Shown: positions 9,099 through 17,943 of the stretch, one piece after another
Position numbering within the stretch: position 1 is the first letter of the stretch
Layout: every line of letters begins with the position of its first letter
Assembly (NCBI GenBank): GCA_018673925.1
Contig: JABHBL010000037.1
Span: forward strand, 1-64,000
DNA: 64,000 bases
Direction: 5' to 3'
Source of the DNA: Fidelibacterota bacterium
Lineage (GTDB): Bacteria > Fidelibacterota > UBA8477 > JABMPR01
Notes under the pieces: generated by a model
What the model saw: the letters and a program-made list of their open reading frames with translations, nothing else
Told to the model about the DNA's origin: nothing
The model's database searches: none
Program-made: the position numbers and the translations under genes

Positions 9099-9141
9099 CA
9101 AAATTGGCCTTATCCCATTCGATATGGGAAAGTCAATTTTT
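9099..9141 (+). terminator. Long stem-loop after the permease gene
   Basis: CTT-TCCCAT pairs with ATGGGA-AAG around a TCGAT loop, and the outer AAAATTG pairs with CAATTTT; the latter runs into a short T tract. It lies 99 bases after the permease stop and 132 bases before pilA. A terminator for the permease is the simplest reading; a structured pilA leader is the alternative. Confidence 0.5.
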
Positions 9142-9148
9142 ACATAGT

Positions 9149-9162
9149 GTGATATATATCAA
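9149..9162. promoter_or_regulatory. CRP/FNR-family operator-like site upstream of pilA
   Basis: GTGATATATATCAA matches the FNR consensus TTGAT-N4-ATCAA at nine of ten fixed positions and contains a perfect 12-bp palindrome. It is 110 bases upstream of the pilA start in an AT-rich gap, a reasonable place for an activator. Binding by any regulator is inference; no such regulator gene is in the window. Confidence 0.4.
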
Positions 9163-9272
9163 TATTCTGTTATCATTTCTTTATCCTGTACGAATTGAAT
9201 GTCCATAGTGTCGCATGTATCTTGCGCCGCTAAAACGAGTACAAGAGCATTATAATTTTTTAAGGAGAGAAG

Positions 9273-9692
9273 ATGAAACAGAACCTGAGAACCCGGGAAT
9301 CCGGCTTTACCCTAATTGAGGTATTGGTCGTTGTTATTATTGTTGCCATTCTGGCTGCGGTAGCTTTCCCGATCTACCAAAACTATGTGAAGGGTGCTTA
9401 TGCATCTGATGCTCAATCAGCTATTGGTTCGATCTGGAATGCTGCCCAAATGTATTACCAGGACAGAGGCGAATGGCCAGATGATGTAGAGGGACAACTT
9501 GAACCTAAATACATCCAGATGAAGAGTGCTACCAAGCGCCAGTGGGTATTCACAATTATTGGTGGTGGTGATGGTATTTCTGAAATCACAGCTTTAAGTA
9601 CAGAAGAAATGAAACAGGGTGCTGGTCACGAAGTTCGTTATGAAACTGAAAACGGTAAATTTACCGGTTACGGCTTCGACGAAGAAGAATAA
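9273..9692 (+). CDS. pilA: Type IV major pilin-like prepilin
   Basis: The 139-residue protein has a class III signal: a short basic leader ending in G, then FTLIEVLVVVIIVAILAAV, with the Glu at position +5 after cleavage. Prepilin peptidase would cut and methylate it. The globular part is short, resembling type IVa pilins and GspG pseudopilins, and ends in an acidic EEE tail. A strong AAGGAG site (9262-9267) six bases before the ATG suggests high expression. It heads the pilus gene run; pilT starts six bases after its stop. Whether it is the major pilin is inferred from position and ribosome-binding site. Confidence 0.88.
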   Translation: MKQNLRTRESGFTLIEVLVVVIIVAILAAVAFPIYQNYVKGAYASDAQSAIGSIWNAAQMYYQDRGEWPDDVEGQLEPKYIQMKSATKRQWVFTIIGGGDGISEITALSTEEMKQGAGHEVRYETENGKFTGYGFDEEE

Positions 9693-9697
9693 TTCTA

Positions 9698-10756
9698 ATG
9701 GCTTCTAAGATAGACGAATTGCTGGGCTATGCTCTTGAGAGTGGATCTTCTGATCTGCATCTAAGTGTGGGTGCTATTCCCATGGTTCGTATTAATGGAA
9801 CCATGCGCAAATTAAATTTGCCCCTTCTCAGCAAAGAAGAGATGGAGCTGATTGCTTCAGAAGTTATGAATGAAGATCAACTGAAACGGTTTCACTCGCG
9901 GAAGGAAATAGATTTTTCGCGGGAGCTCGAGGGGAGAGGCCGATTTAGAGTAAACTTCTTCAAGCAGATCCGTGGTGTGGCAGGGGTGTTCAGAACCATC
10001 CCAACCGACATCAAAGGGTTTGATGAATTGGATGTTCCACCGGTTCTGGCTAAGCTGGCTATGCGTGATAGGGGTTTGATTCTCCTGACTGGTCCTACGG
10101 GATCTGGAAAATCAACCACTCTGGCAGCCATGGTGGATCATATCAATGAGCATCGTGAAGCACACATCATCACCATTGAAGATCCTGTTGAGTATTATCA
10201 TGAGAGCAAAAACTGTCTGGTAAATCAGCGCGAGCTGGGTATTTCAACTGATAGTTTTGCCAACGCGCTTCGATCTGCTTTGCGTGAAGATCCAGATGTG
10301 ATTCTTGTTGGAGAAATGCGAGACCTTGAGACCATTCAGTTGGCTTTGACAGCAGCGGAAACGGGTCACTTGGTTATGTCAACTCTCCATACATCGAGTG
10401 CGTCAAAAACCATTGATCGTATTATTGATATATTTCCTGTCGCCCAAAAGGGACAGGTTCGCTCCATGCTCTCCGAGAGTCTTGTGGCAGTTATTGCACA
10501 GAAACTATTGAAGACCAAGGACGACAAGGGTCGAGTACCTGGTTGTGAAATAATGATCGCTAACTCAGCTGTCCGAAATCTTATTCGTGAAGATAAGATT
10601 TATCAGATTCCTTCTGTGATTCAGGCAGGTGGGGTCGATGGCATGCAGACATTGGATCAGGATTTACAGCGTTTAGTAAGTGCAGGTAAGATAACTCGCT
10701 CCGCAGCAGCACAGATTGCAGACAATCCCAAGTTGTTCGAACAGGGGATTCTATAA
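9698..10756 (+). CDS. pilT: Type IV pilus retraction ATPase PilT
   Basis: PilT is the cytoplasmic hexameric motor that depolymerises the pilus and powers twitching. Walker A GPTGSGKSTT lies near residue 132, followed by the Asp box (TIEDPVEYYH), Walker B (DPDVILVGEMRD) and the His box (GHLVMSTLHT). The C-terminal VRNLIRE motif is the PilT-specific AIRNLIRE element and separates it from PilB. The length, 352 residues, is normal. Its presence implies a retractile pilus. Confidence 0.95.
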   Translation: MASKIDELLGYALESGSSDLHLSVGAIPMVRINGTMRKLNLPLLSKEEMELIASEVMNEDQLKRFHSRKEIDFSRELEGRGRFRVNFFKQIRGVAGVFRTIPTDIKGFDELDVPPVLAKLAMRDRGLILLTGPTGSGKSTTLAAMVDHINEHREAHIITIEDPVEYYHESKNCLVNQRELGISTDSFANALRSALREDPDVILVGEMRDLETIQLALTAAETGHLVMSTLHTSSASKTIDRIIDIFPVAQKGQVRSMLSESLVAVIAQKLLKTKDDKGRVPGCEIMIANSAVRNLIREDKIYQIPSVIQAGGVDGMQTLDQDLQRLVSAGKITRSAAAQIADNPKLFEQGIL

Positions 10757-10757
10757 A

Positions 10758-11240
10758 ATGAAACAGAAGCGGCAGACATGGGTCACGAGAAATTCTCCTG
10801 GCTTTACCCTCATCGAAGTCATGGTGGGTATCATTATCATGGCTGCCACTTCTGCTACCATGTTTTATGGCGTGAACTATGCCCGCGCTGAGGCACGAAA
10901 AATCATTATTCAACAACGGGCACTGGAAGAGCTAAGAAGTCAATTGGACTACTGGATGGTTCGCTTGCTCGATGGTCAGATGACCGACCATGAATTATTG
11001 GGTGATTTAAGGGGCGCAGACGTAATTCTCTATAATCCGGATTCTGATGACAACCTGGATGGTGAGTACTTTGCTGCTAAAATGTTTAGAGAACCTACGT
11101 TCAAACAGTACACAGCGCATGATCTGAATGATAGCCCTTACTATGAACTAGAGATGTATATCCGTTGGTGGGATCATCTTGGAGACATGGAAGAACGCAC
11201 GGAGTTACGGATGAGTCTCACCGTATTCACGACATTTTGA
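10758..11240 (+). CDS. Minor prepilin-like protein
   Basis: The start ATG two bases after the pilT stop gives 160 residues. The N-terminus has a basic leader then PG-FTLIEVMVGIIIMAATSA, a class III prepilin cleavage site with Glu at +5. The rest is a moderately acidic globular domain unlike pilA. By position and sequence it is a minor pilin of the PilV/GspI-type priming complex; exact identity is unclear. Its stop overlaps the next gene's start (TGATG), indicating translational coupling. Confidence 0.75.
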   Translation: MKQKRQTWVTRNSPGFTLIEVMVGIIIMAATSATMFYGVNYARAEARKIIIQQRALEELRSQLDYWMVRLLDGQMTDHELLGDLRGADVILYNPDSDDNLDGEYFAAKMFREPTFKQYTAHDLNDSPYYELEMYIRWWDHLGDMEERTELRMSLTVFTTF

Positions 11241-11848
11241 TGAAGCGTTTTACCAAAATAAAAAATTCAGCTGGTTTGACACTTGTCGAACTGGTTACTG
11301 CTATGGTCATTTCATCAATAGGTGTGTTGGCACTTGGAACTGGAATTACCTCCATCGTTGGTTTCTACCAGGATGATTGGGTGACCAAGGGCGCTCGTTT
11401 CTGGGGTTATGAATCAATGGATTACATCATTGATAAAGTTGGTACCGCTGAAATAGTGCTTCGTAGAGCCTACCTTGCCAACTATGATAATCTGCTTATC
11501 ACGCCTAAGGATGGATCGCGCCAACTAAACATTCAGGGCAACAAATATGATGGGCTTACTGTAAACGGCCAGCCCATTCTGGATTTTGCTGATTTTCCAG
11601 CTGAGGGGACTTATAGAGACGAAGGTCAACGCATTGTCGCATTAGATAAATTCATAGTGACCGAGTTGACTGAAGTCGATGAATTCGAGAATGTATTTAA
11701 TGGTAGACCCTATCTCAATAAACTGGCGAAAAGCTTGTGGCAAATTGAGATGATTATTTCCGTTACCACCAAATTTCAAGGGGAATCTTCTGTAGAGTAT
11801 CTCACATTTAAACGTATAGCCTGGGCAAAGGATAAATATTTCCTATGA
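11240..11848 (+). CDS. Minor prepilin-like protein (PilW/GspJ type)
   Basis: The ATG at 11240 overlaps the preceding stop and gives 202 residues. The N-terminus is a basic leader followed by AGLTLVELVTAMVISSIGVLAL, a prepilin-type cleavage site and methylation Glu. The larger globular domain and the run of small residues after the helix resemble PilW/GspJ minor pilins. A frame extension upstream to 11165 exists but would bury the leader peptide. It overlaps the next gene by four bases. Confidence 0.72.
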   Translation: MKRFTKIKNSAGLTLVELVTAMVISSIGVLALGTGITSIVGFYQDDWVTKGARFWGYESMDYIIDKVGTAEIVLRRAYLANYDNLLITPKDGSRQLNIQGNKYDGLTVNGQPILDFADFPAEGTYRDEGQRIVALDKFIVTELTEVDEFENVFNGRPYLNKLAKSLWQIEMIISVTTKFQGESSVEYLTFKRIAWAKDKYFL

Positions 11849-13620
11849 GAACTTTCATTAAGAATCAGCACGGTTTCATCGTTTTTCTATCATTGCTAAT
11901 GGTCATGATCAGTTTGGGCTACACCGTGGGTTATCTCCATTTTGTCATGGGCGAACGGATTCTGTTTTCACAAAGATTTGCAGAGACCCGAGCTCGGTAC
12001 AACGCCATTTCAGGCCTCACCCCAATTAATGCCTTGATCAGAAGTCCAAGTTATAATACAGATGCCGACACGACCCTGGATGATCAAGATATAGATGAAA
12101 TGATCGGCGGTTATCGCGATGTGACAGCTTCCATGGTTGAAAACCTGAGGACCCATCGCAGCGAACGTCATGGTCGAGCTACTGGGTGGAGCACCTACAA
12201 TAGTTTCGTAAATGAACCCATCGAGGTGGAATACACTATGGAAGTCAAATACAGGGCTCGCGGTTTTGAAGAGTTTATGTATTTGACCAATGAGGAAGCC
12301 CCAGGTGGTGGACCCTGGTTGGGAACTACTGTAAATTTTGGATCAGGCGAAGTTCTTGAGGGTCTGGTTTACTCTAACGATGATATCACCATGAGTAATT
12401 TTGGCTGTCCAGAGTTCGTTGATTATGAAACAGATACCGAATATGAACAAAGCCAGGTGTACACAGCTGGCGTATTCAATCTGGGTAGTTGTAATGAGAA
12501 TAGCATTTTTGAAGGAGTTCATCGGGATTCAATGCCACGAATCGAGTGGCCACCTTATGAAGGTCAAGATCTGGTAAAATCTAAGGCAGATTACTTTTAC
12601 GCTGGGAATGCCTTAATCAATACGCTTGATCCAGATCATGAAGACTTTCACATCATGACAAACCTTGAGTTTTCACCTGGGCAAATAAAGGTAACACAAT
12701 GGGCCTATCAACTGCCGCCTCTTGAACTTCCCGCCACACCTGGTGAGCAAGCAGCATTTGATAAAAATATGAAGATGTACCATCCCGTCCACTATCGGAA
12801 TGAAAATTTACTGGGGCAGAATGTTTATAGAGGTGATATGGAATTTCAACATTTTGACTTTCCGCCACCTGCTGATCCTGCCGATTACATAACTGATGAT
12901 GTAATTATAACCCCCGAGGCGGTGATCTGGATTGATGGAGGGCAGGTACAGGTACAAAGTGCCACCGGTGCACGTATTCGTGGCCGATACACCATTGCCA
13001 CCTCTACGCCTCAACCTTACAAAATGGCCCACGATGATGAAACCATTCGAGAGTTGAACTGTAATATTTGGATCATGAATGATTTGCTATATGAAGGATC
13101 TCAGACCAATGGCTACATAATGCCTGGAAATCCAAACCGTCTTGGTCTTTTATCAGGTGGAAACATTATAGTGGCCAATACGACTGCCAATGGAAAAAGA
13201 AATAGCGCCAGTGGCGCTGATGTGAGAATAAATGCTGCCATGATTGCCATGAATGAATCTTTTATGATCCAATACTGGCAGAATAGTACTACTGGATACA
13301 ATTTTTTAGATGGAACTGCTATTAAGGGAGATGGTCGAGGAGTAAGACCCTTCGTACCTGCCACAGGAACAGCGGATATCCGGGGCGATGTCATGATTTA
13401 TGGCAGTGTTGTCCAGGATAAACGTGGTTATCTAAAGCGTAATGCACCGCCGCCAGGAACAGGTGGATACAATATTACACCTGGAATTGGCTACGAAAAA
13501 GATTACCACTATGACAGAAATTTAAGAAAGTTTCCACCACCAGAGTGGCCAGAAACTAAAAATTCAGACGGTAGTTCAAGTCTGGAACTATCAGGTATAG
13601 GAGAATATTTAGGCGAATGA
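11845..13620 (+). CDS. Large PilX-like pilus-associated protein
   Basis: This 591-residue protein starts with a basic segment and one long hydrophobic helix (about 9-33) followed by ERILFSQRFAETRARYNAISGL. That is the pattern of PilX N-terminal domains, which lack the GFTLIE motif but keep the same helix and membrane insertion. PilX proteins are normally under 200 residues. Here about 540 residues follow, rich in Gly, Asn and aromatic residues with strand-like repeats, compatible with a surface or tip domain. It has four-base overlaps with both neighbours, so it belongs to the pilus operon. A role as tip adhesin is inference. Confidence 0.6.
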   Translation: MRTFIKNQHGFIVFLSLLMVMISLGYTVGYLHFVMGERILFSQRFAETRARYNAISGLTPINALIRSPSYNTDADTTLDDQDIDEMIGGYRDVTASMVENLRTHRSERHGRATGWSTYNSFVNEPIEVEYTMEVKYRARGFEEFMYLTNEEAPGGGPWLGTTVNFGSGEVLEGLVYSNDDITMSNFGCPEFVDYETDTEYEQSQVYTAGVFNLGSCNENSIFEGVHRDSMPRIEWPPYEGQDLVKSKADYFYAGNALINTLDPDHEDFHIMTNLEFSPGQIKVTQWAYQLPPLELPATPGEQAAFDKNMKMYHPVHYRNENLLGQNVYRGDMEFQHFDFPPPADPADYITDDVIITPEAVIWIDGGQVQVQSATGARIRGRYTIATSTPQPYKMAHDDETIRELNCNIWIMNDLLYEGSQTNGYIMPGNPNRLGLLSGGNIIVANTTANGKRNSASGADVRINAAMIAMNESFMIQYWQNSTTGYNFLDGTAIKGDGRGVRPFVPATGTADIRGDVMIYGSVVQDKRGYLKRNAPPPGTGGYNITPGIGYEKDYHYDRNLRKFPPPEWPETKNSDGSSSLELSGIGEYLGE

Positions 13621-14678
13621 GTATTGGAATTGACATTGGTCGCTATCAGATCAAAATCGTACAGCTTCAAAAAACTCCAAAGGGGTATACGCTACAAAAT
13701 TTTGGAACCGAGCCTGTATACGATAAAAAGCGTGATTACGATCCAGAACGTCTTGATGAGGACAAAATTATTGAAGCAGCAGAACGGTTGCTGGATCGCA
13801 TGAAAATCAACCCTCGTCGCGCCAAGCTGGTGACAACCGGACTGAGTAACCAACAATCCAGCATCCGCCAGATGAAGATGATGAATACGGATGATGAGGA
13901 TGAGTTGGCTTCTGCTCTACAGTTTGAGGCACGGAAGCATATCCCTATGGATGGTACGGATGCACTAATGGATTTTCAAATTCTGGGAGAGGATCCTAAG
14001 GAGATGGACAAACTCAATGTGCTTCTGGTTGCTTCCACTCAGAAAAATCTTGAGAATCACCTCAAAATGATCAAAAATTTTGGGTTAAGACCAGGTATCG
14101 TAGATACTGAGGCAGTGGCCATGGCAAACTCATATGTGATCGAACATGGATTACCTGAAGATGGCGCTAACGTGTTTTTGAACATCGGTGCTGTATCTTC
14201 TACTTTGGTAGTCTGGGGTCGTCAGGCACCATTCTTTACCAGAGATATTCAAATTGGTGGTCATCATTTTACCAGGGAATTGGTTGAGAAAAAGGAAATC
14301 ACCTATCAGGAAGCCGAAAAAATCAAATGTGATCCTGAATTCAATGAACTCACATTGAAGATTTCAGGCGCTGAACAGAAGGACTTTACAGTCAGCGTCG
14401 CGGAACATACCATTTATGATAATCTTGTTGATGAAATCCGCAGATCCTTGCGTTTCTATATTAAGGAAAGTAATGAAAGTTACTTTCATAAGATTTTGTT
14501 AGTAGGCGCATCCACCAGTATTAAAGATTTGGATGCATTTATTGCAAACCGTCTGAACGTACCGGCGGAAGTGTACAATCCCACTGCTCAATTGCATCAT
14601 GATATGCATAATGACATAACCGACCCTGGCGCATACGCTGTGGCCGTCGGATATGCCATGCGGGGACTGCTGGAATAA
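13617..14678 (+). CDS. pilM: Type IV pilus assembly protein PilM
   Basis: PilM is an actin/FtsA-like cytoplasmic ATP-binding protein that recruits PilN at the inner membrane. The N-terminal SIGIDIGRYQIKIVQL is its phosphate-1 loop. LNIGAVSSTLVVW and LLVGASTSIKDLDAFI supply the phosphate-2 and adenosine segments of the actin fold. At 353 residues it has family length. It is first in the pilMNOPQ block and overlaps the preceding gene by four bases. An 84-base gap follows before pilN. Confidence 0.92.
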   Translation: MSIGIDIGRYQIKIVQLQKTPKGYTLQNFGTEPVYDKKRDYDPERLDEDKIIEAAERLLDRMKINPRRAKLVTTGLSNQQSSIRQMKMMNTDDEDELASALQFEARKHIPMDGTDALMDFQILGEDPKEMDKLNVLLVASTQKNLENHLKMIKNFGLRPGIVDTEAVAMANSYVIEHGLPEDGANVFLNIGAVSSTLVVWGRQAPFFTRDIQIGGHHFTRELVEKKEITYQEAEKIKCDPEFNELTLKISGAEQKDFTVSVAEHTIYDNLVDEIRRSLRFYIKESNESYFHKILLVGASTSIKDLDAFIANRLNVPAEVYNPTAQLHHDMHNDITDPGAYAVAVGYAMRGLLE

Positions 14679-14762
14679 CAGCAGCATACAAGTCGAAATT
14701 ACGATTACACATCCATTACTGTGAAATACTAAAAAGCATTTTGAAGCTCATGTCGAGGAATC

Positions 14763-15374
14763 ATGATTAACGTAATTAAAATCAATTTAAACCAAGCCTC
14801 CAGCAAAGCGGCTCGTCTGGAAAAGCGTCGTGAAACGACTCGATGGGGTGCTTTTGTCTTCGTCGTTTTGATCCTGGTCGGAGGTTTTGCAGCCCTGGTG
14901 GTTGAAAACTCCAAGTATGCCCAGATTATCAATGAAAAAGAGTCACAGGTCGCATCCATTCAGGCACAAATCGATACTCTGAAACAAGAAGGTCGCAATC
15001 TGGCTAAAGATGATATTCTTGCCATGTCAGAACTTTCAGATCGACGTACAATTTGGGCTGAGAAACTCAATGCTCTGGGGCGACTGATGCCCCATGACAT
15101 GGCCATAACACACCTCACCTTTAAAGATCGCTATCTAACCATAGCCGGCGTATCAAGAATTTATCCAGATGAGCGTGAATTTGATATTCTTGAAGAGTTT
15201 ATTGCCAGATTAGAGAATGACCAAATATTCTCAGAAGATTTTACTGATATCAAATTTGCCAGCTATTCAAGGATGACCATTCTAAATCAGGATGTAGTCA
15301 ATTTTGAAGTTAAAGCCACTCTAGATATTCCTGACCCGAAGGATCGTAAAAAAGATATGGGGAGGAGAAGCTGA
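14763..15374 (+). CDS. pilN: Type IV pilus assembly protein PilN
   Basis: PilN is a bitopic inner-membrane protein of the alignment complex. The N-terminal INVIKINLNQ is the conserved PilN motif that docks into PilM. A transmembrane helix follows at about 31-48, then a coiled coil (about 52-80) and a small periplasmic ferredoxin-like domain. The start is supported by GAGGAATC just upstream. It shares a single base with the pilO start. Confidence 0.88.
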   Translation: MINVIKINLNQASSKAARLEKRRETTRWGAFVFVVLILVGGFAALVVENSKYAQIINEKESQVASIQAQIDTLKQEGRNLAKDDILAMSELSDRRTIWAEKLNALGRLMPHDMAITHLTFKDRYLTIAGVSRIYPDEREFDILEEFIARLENDQIFSEDFTDIKFASYSRMTILNQDVVNFEVKATLDIPDPKDRKKDMGRRS

Positions 15375-15931
15375 TGAAACGCGTACAGATTTTAGCTGTA
15401 ACAGTATTTGTCCTGGCTCTCGCTTTCTATTATACGGTGAATTGGGTGCATGGCGACAAGCCAGCAGATATCAGGTATCTGGACAAAGAAATTGCAAAAC
15501 TTAATGAGAGTTTGATTACCGCTCAAATTCTATCAAACGAATTAGATCGAGTTTATAACCTATTTGAAGAAAACCTGGCCGAGAGTAAATCTGATGAAGT
15601 GACTGAGGATGCCTCAATGGACTTTCTCAATTCTTTGACGATGACATTGGATAGTCTGGGTATCACGACCATTTATATGCGACCAAAACCACGTATAACA
15701 GGTCGAATCAGCGTTGAAACTCCTTATGATTTAGAAATTCGTTGCAATTACAAGCAATTCGGTGTTTTAATGGCCAAACTTGAGAGTTCCATGCGTTTGA
15801 TTCAAGTAAATGAATTCCATGTGAAGAATGGGATTGAGCGACTCAAGAATACCAAGGATGAACGCATCCTTTCCGAACAGAATATTGAGTTAAAAATTTC
15901 GACACTAACCCTATTGAAAGGTAAGAAATAA
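15374..15931 (+). CDS. pilO: Type IV pilus assembly protein PilO
   Basis: The 185-residue protein has an N-terminal membrane helix (about 4-24), a coiled coil (about 32-68) and a C-terminal alpha/beta domain including a GRISVETPYDLEIRCNYKQF stretch, matching PilO, the PilN partner in the periplasmic alignment complex. Identification leans on this architecture and on its place between pilN and pilP. Overlaps of one base at both ends suggest coupled translation. Confidence 0.82.
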   Translation: MKRVQILAVTVFVLALAFYYTVNWVHGDKPADIRYLDKEIAKLNESLITAQILSNELDRVYNLFEENLAESKSDEVTEDASMDFLNSLTMTLDSLGITTIYMRPKPRITGRISVETPYDLEIRCNYKQFGVLMAKLESSMRLIQVNEFHVKNGIERLKNTKDERILSEQNIELKISTLTLLKGKK

Positions 15932-16488
15932 TGGATAGACGTACACGCTTCTTCTGGTCTCTTACCATCATGGCAGGTGTAGTCATTTTCGGACTGGAAG
16001 TCTATGCTTTGAATGATATCCGCTCTGATCGAGAGGAAATTGTAAGAGATGCTGCAAATATCAGTATTGGTACTGACGAGGAGTTAGAAAGAGTTATTGG
16101 TGAATTAGAGACAGAATTAGAGGAGAGAGCTTCCTTTAAATTTACACTTAAAAATAATCCCATGAAATTGAACAAGGTTGTCTTTCTAACGGATGAAATG
16201 GGACGTTTGATTCAAAGTATGCAGGCCAATACCATTCGAGTGAGTGGTTTGTATATGAACTTTGATCCTCCCCGTGCTACTGTGGAATTCCAGCAAAAGG
16301 AAAGTCAGGTAAAAGTAGGGGATGTTCTGGGGAAATTTAAAATTTTACGCATTACTGAAAATGGCGTTGTTGCCTACCGAGAGGGTAAATCAAAGTTTTA
16401 TCCACTTCAGGGGAGGACGGTTACTGCTGACGCAGCCCGGAATTCGACGCGAGGTCCACAATTTGATGATGAAGAGGAAACCTATTAA
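15931..16488 (+). CDS. pilP: Type IV pilus PilP-like protein
   Basis: The product has 185 residues: a membrane helix at about 9-27, a charged helical linker, and a C-terminal beta domain with VKVGDVLGKFKILRITENGV. That segment corresponds to the homology region shared by PilP and GspC, which contacts the secretin. Typical PilP is a lipoprotein; here there is no lipobox, and the protein is anchored by a helix as in GspC. Assignment is from the domain and its position before pilQ. Confidence 0.72.
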   Translation: MDRRTRFFWSLTIMAGVVIFGLEVYALNDIRSDREEIVRDAANISIGTDEELERVIGELETELEERASFKFTLKNNPMKLNKVVFLTDEMGRLIQSMQANTIRVSGLYMNFDPPRATVEFQQKESQVKVGDVLGKFKILRITENGVVAYREGKSKFYPLQGRTVTADAARNSTRGPQFDDEEETY

Positions 16489-17915
16489 TGAAAACGAGTA
16501 GATATATTCTGGCCAGCATACTCATGCTGATTATGGCAACCGTTGGTATGGCCCAGGATACACAACAGAAATTGATTACCATTCATGCTGAAGATGCCCA
16601 CCTTCCCACGGTTCTCTCAATTCTTGCCGATGAGAGTGGCTATAATATCGTTACTAGCCCTGAGGTAAACAGTCAGGATAGAATTTCAGTGCACATGGAT
16701 GATGTGCCAATTGAACAGGCAGTTAACCTGGTTGTGCGTGCTGCTGGACTCAGCTATGAGCTCGTAGGGAAATCCTTCCTCGTCGCCACAGCTGATCGTC
16801 TTTCTGAAGAAATTGGTGGTAAGGCTTATGTTATTCCTCTGCAATATGCCGACGCTTCTGAAGTCAAAAATATCCTACAGGACATTACAGATAAGGTTGA
16901 AGTAGATCAGGGTGGCAATAAGCTACTGATCCATACCAGCCCTAAAAGCATCTCTGAGATTATGGAAATTATTACCAGCATTGATGTGCCAGTTCTACAG
17001 ATCAAGCTGGAAGCTCGAATTATTGAAGTGACACTCGCTGGAGATAACCGTATCGGTGTGGATTGGTCTCGTCTCGCTCAGATTACAACTATTGTCGCTG
17101 AGAATGCTGCTCCTACACTGGCTCAAATTGGTGGATCATTGGTTCCAGGTATGTCCCAACAGAGTCAGACAGATGGATCAGTTATTGAACAGTATAGTGC
17201 GCTTCCTAATGGTCGCACACCTGACAACATGTATTTCCAACGTATGGACCCATCCAATAAAATTGGATTTAGCCGTCAACTTTCAGCTTTTGATATTACT
17301 CTGGATATGCTACTCAAGAACAATGAAGCTGAGATTCTGGCTAACTCATCAGTTGTAACACTAAATGGTCGTGAAGCATTTATTCAGATGGTTGATGTGA
17401 TTCCTTACATCCTCTCCAGTGGTGGAGTGGGAGGTCAGGTTCAGGTTCAACGCGAAATCGTTGGTATCAAACTGCATGTGAAACCAAATGTCAACAGCGA
17501 TGGATTTATAACAGCTACCGTCACTCCTGAAATTTCAAACTTTTATGATTTTGTTGGTCCCGAGCGGAATATCCCCTGGGTTCAAAAAAGAATTTCAACG
17601 ACCACAGTTCGTGTACCAGATGGTGAGCCTATCATCATTGCTGGTTTACTGGCTGTAGATCGTAAGAAAATCAAGCACTCTGTTCCAATTCTTGGAAAAG
17701 TCCCTTATATCGGACGGTTTTTCCAACATGAATTTGAGCAGGAGATAAAAAAAGATTTAATCATCGAAATCACCCCTCATATCGTCAAAGACACTTATAC
17801 CGGTATCGAGAAAACTGATCGGATGCTGGATCTAGAGGACACCTTCATTAATACTGAGGATGATGAAGAAGATGAAAATGAAGTCATTGAGGAGGTTCCG
17901 GTTGAAAAGGAATAA
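16488..17915 (+). CDS. pilQ: Type IV pilus secretin PilQ
   Basis: PilQ forms the outer-membrane channel for the pilus. A signal peptide occupies about 1-22 (cleavage near GMA-Q). Then come an N0/STN-like domain (ITIHAEDAHLPTVLSILADE), one N1/KH-type domain (YVIPLQYADASEVKNILQDI) and the secretin core with VPILGKVPYIGRFF and LIIEITPHIV. At 475 residues it is short for PilQ: there are no N-terminal AMIN domains. The C-terminus is a very acidic Asp/Glu tail. It is last in the pilMNOPQ block. Confidence 0.92.
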   Translation: MKTSRYILASILMLIMATVGMAQDTQQKLITIHAEDAHLPTVLSILADESGYNIVTSPEVNSQDRISVHMDDVPIEQAVNLVVRAAGLSYELVGKSFLVATADRLSEEIGGKAYVIPLQYADASEVKNILQDITDKVEVDQGGNKLLIHTSPKSISEIMEIITSIDVPVLQIKLEARIIEVTLAGDNRIGVDWSRLAQITTIVAENAAPTLAQIGGSLVPGMSQQSQTDGSVIEQYSALPNGRTPDNMYFQRMDPSNKIGFSRQLSAFDITLDMLLKNNEAEILANSSVVTLNGREAFIQMVDVIPYILSSGGVGGQVQVQREIVGIKLHVKPNVNSDGFITATVTPEISNFYDFVGPERNIPWVQKRISTTTVRVPDGEPIIIAGLLAVDRKKIKHSVPILGKVPYIGRFFQHEFEQEIKKDLIIEITPHIVKDTYTGIEKTDRMLDLEDTFINTEDDEEDENEVIEEVPVEKE

Positions 17916-17943
17916 CTCAAGACTTTTTGGAGGAGGTTTGAAA

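Noticed and set aside
9001..9272. Sigma-54 promoter for pilA
   Set aside because: A TGTCGC...TTGC pair near 9208-9224 has the wrong spacing (seven bases instead of five) and mismatches at conserved positions.
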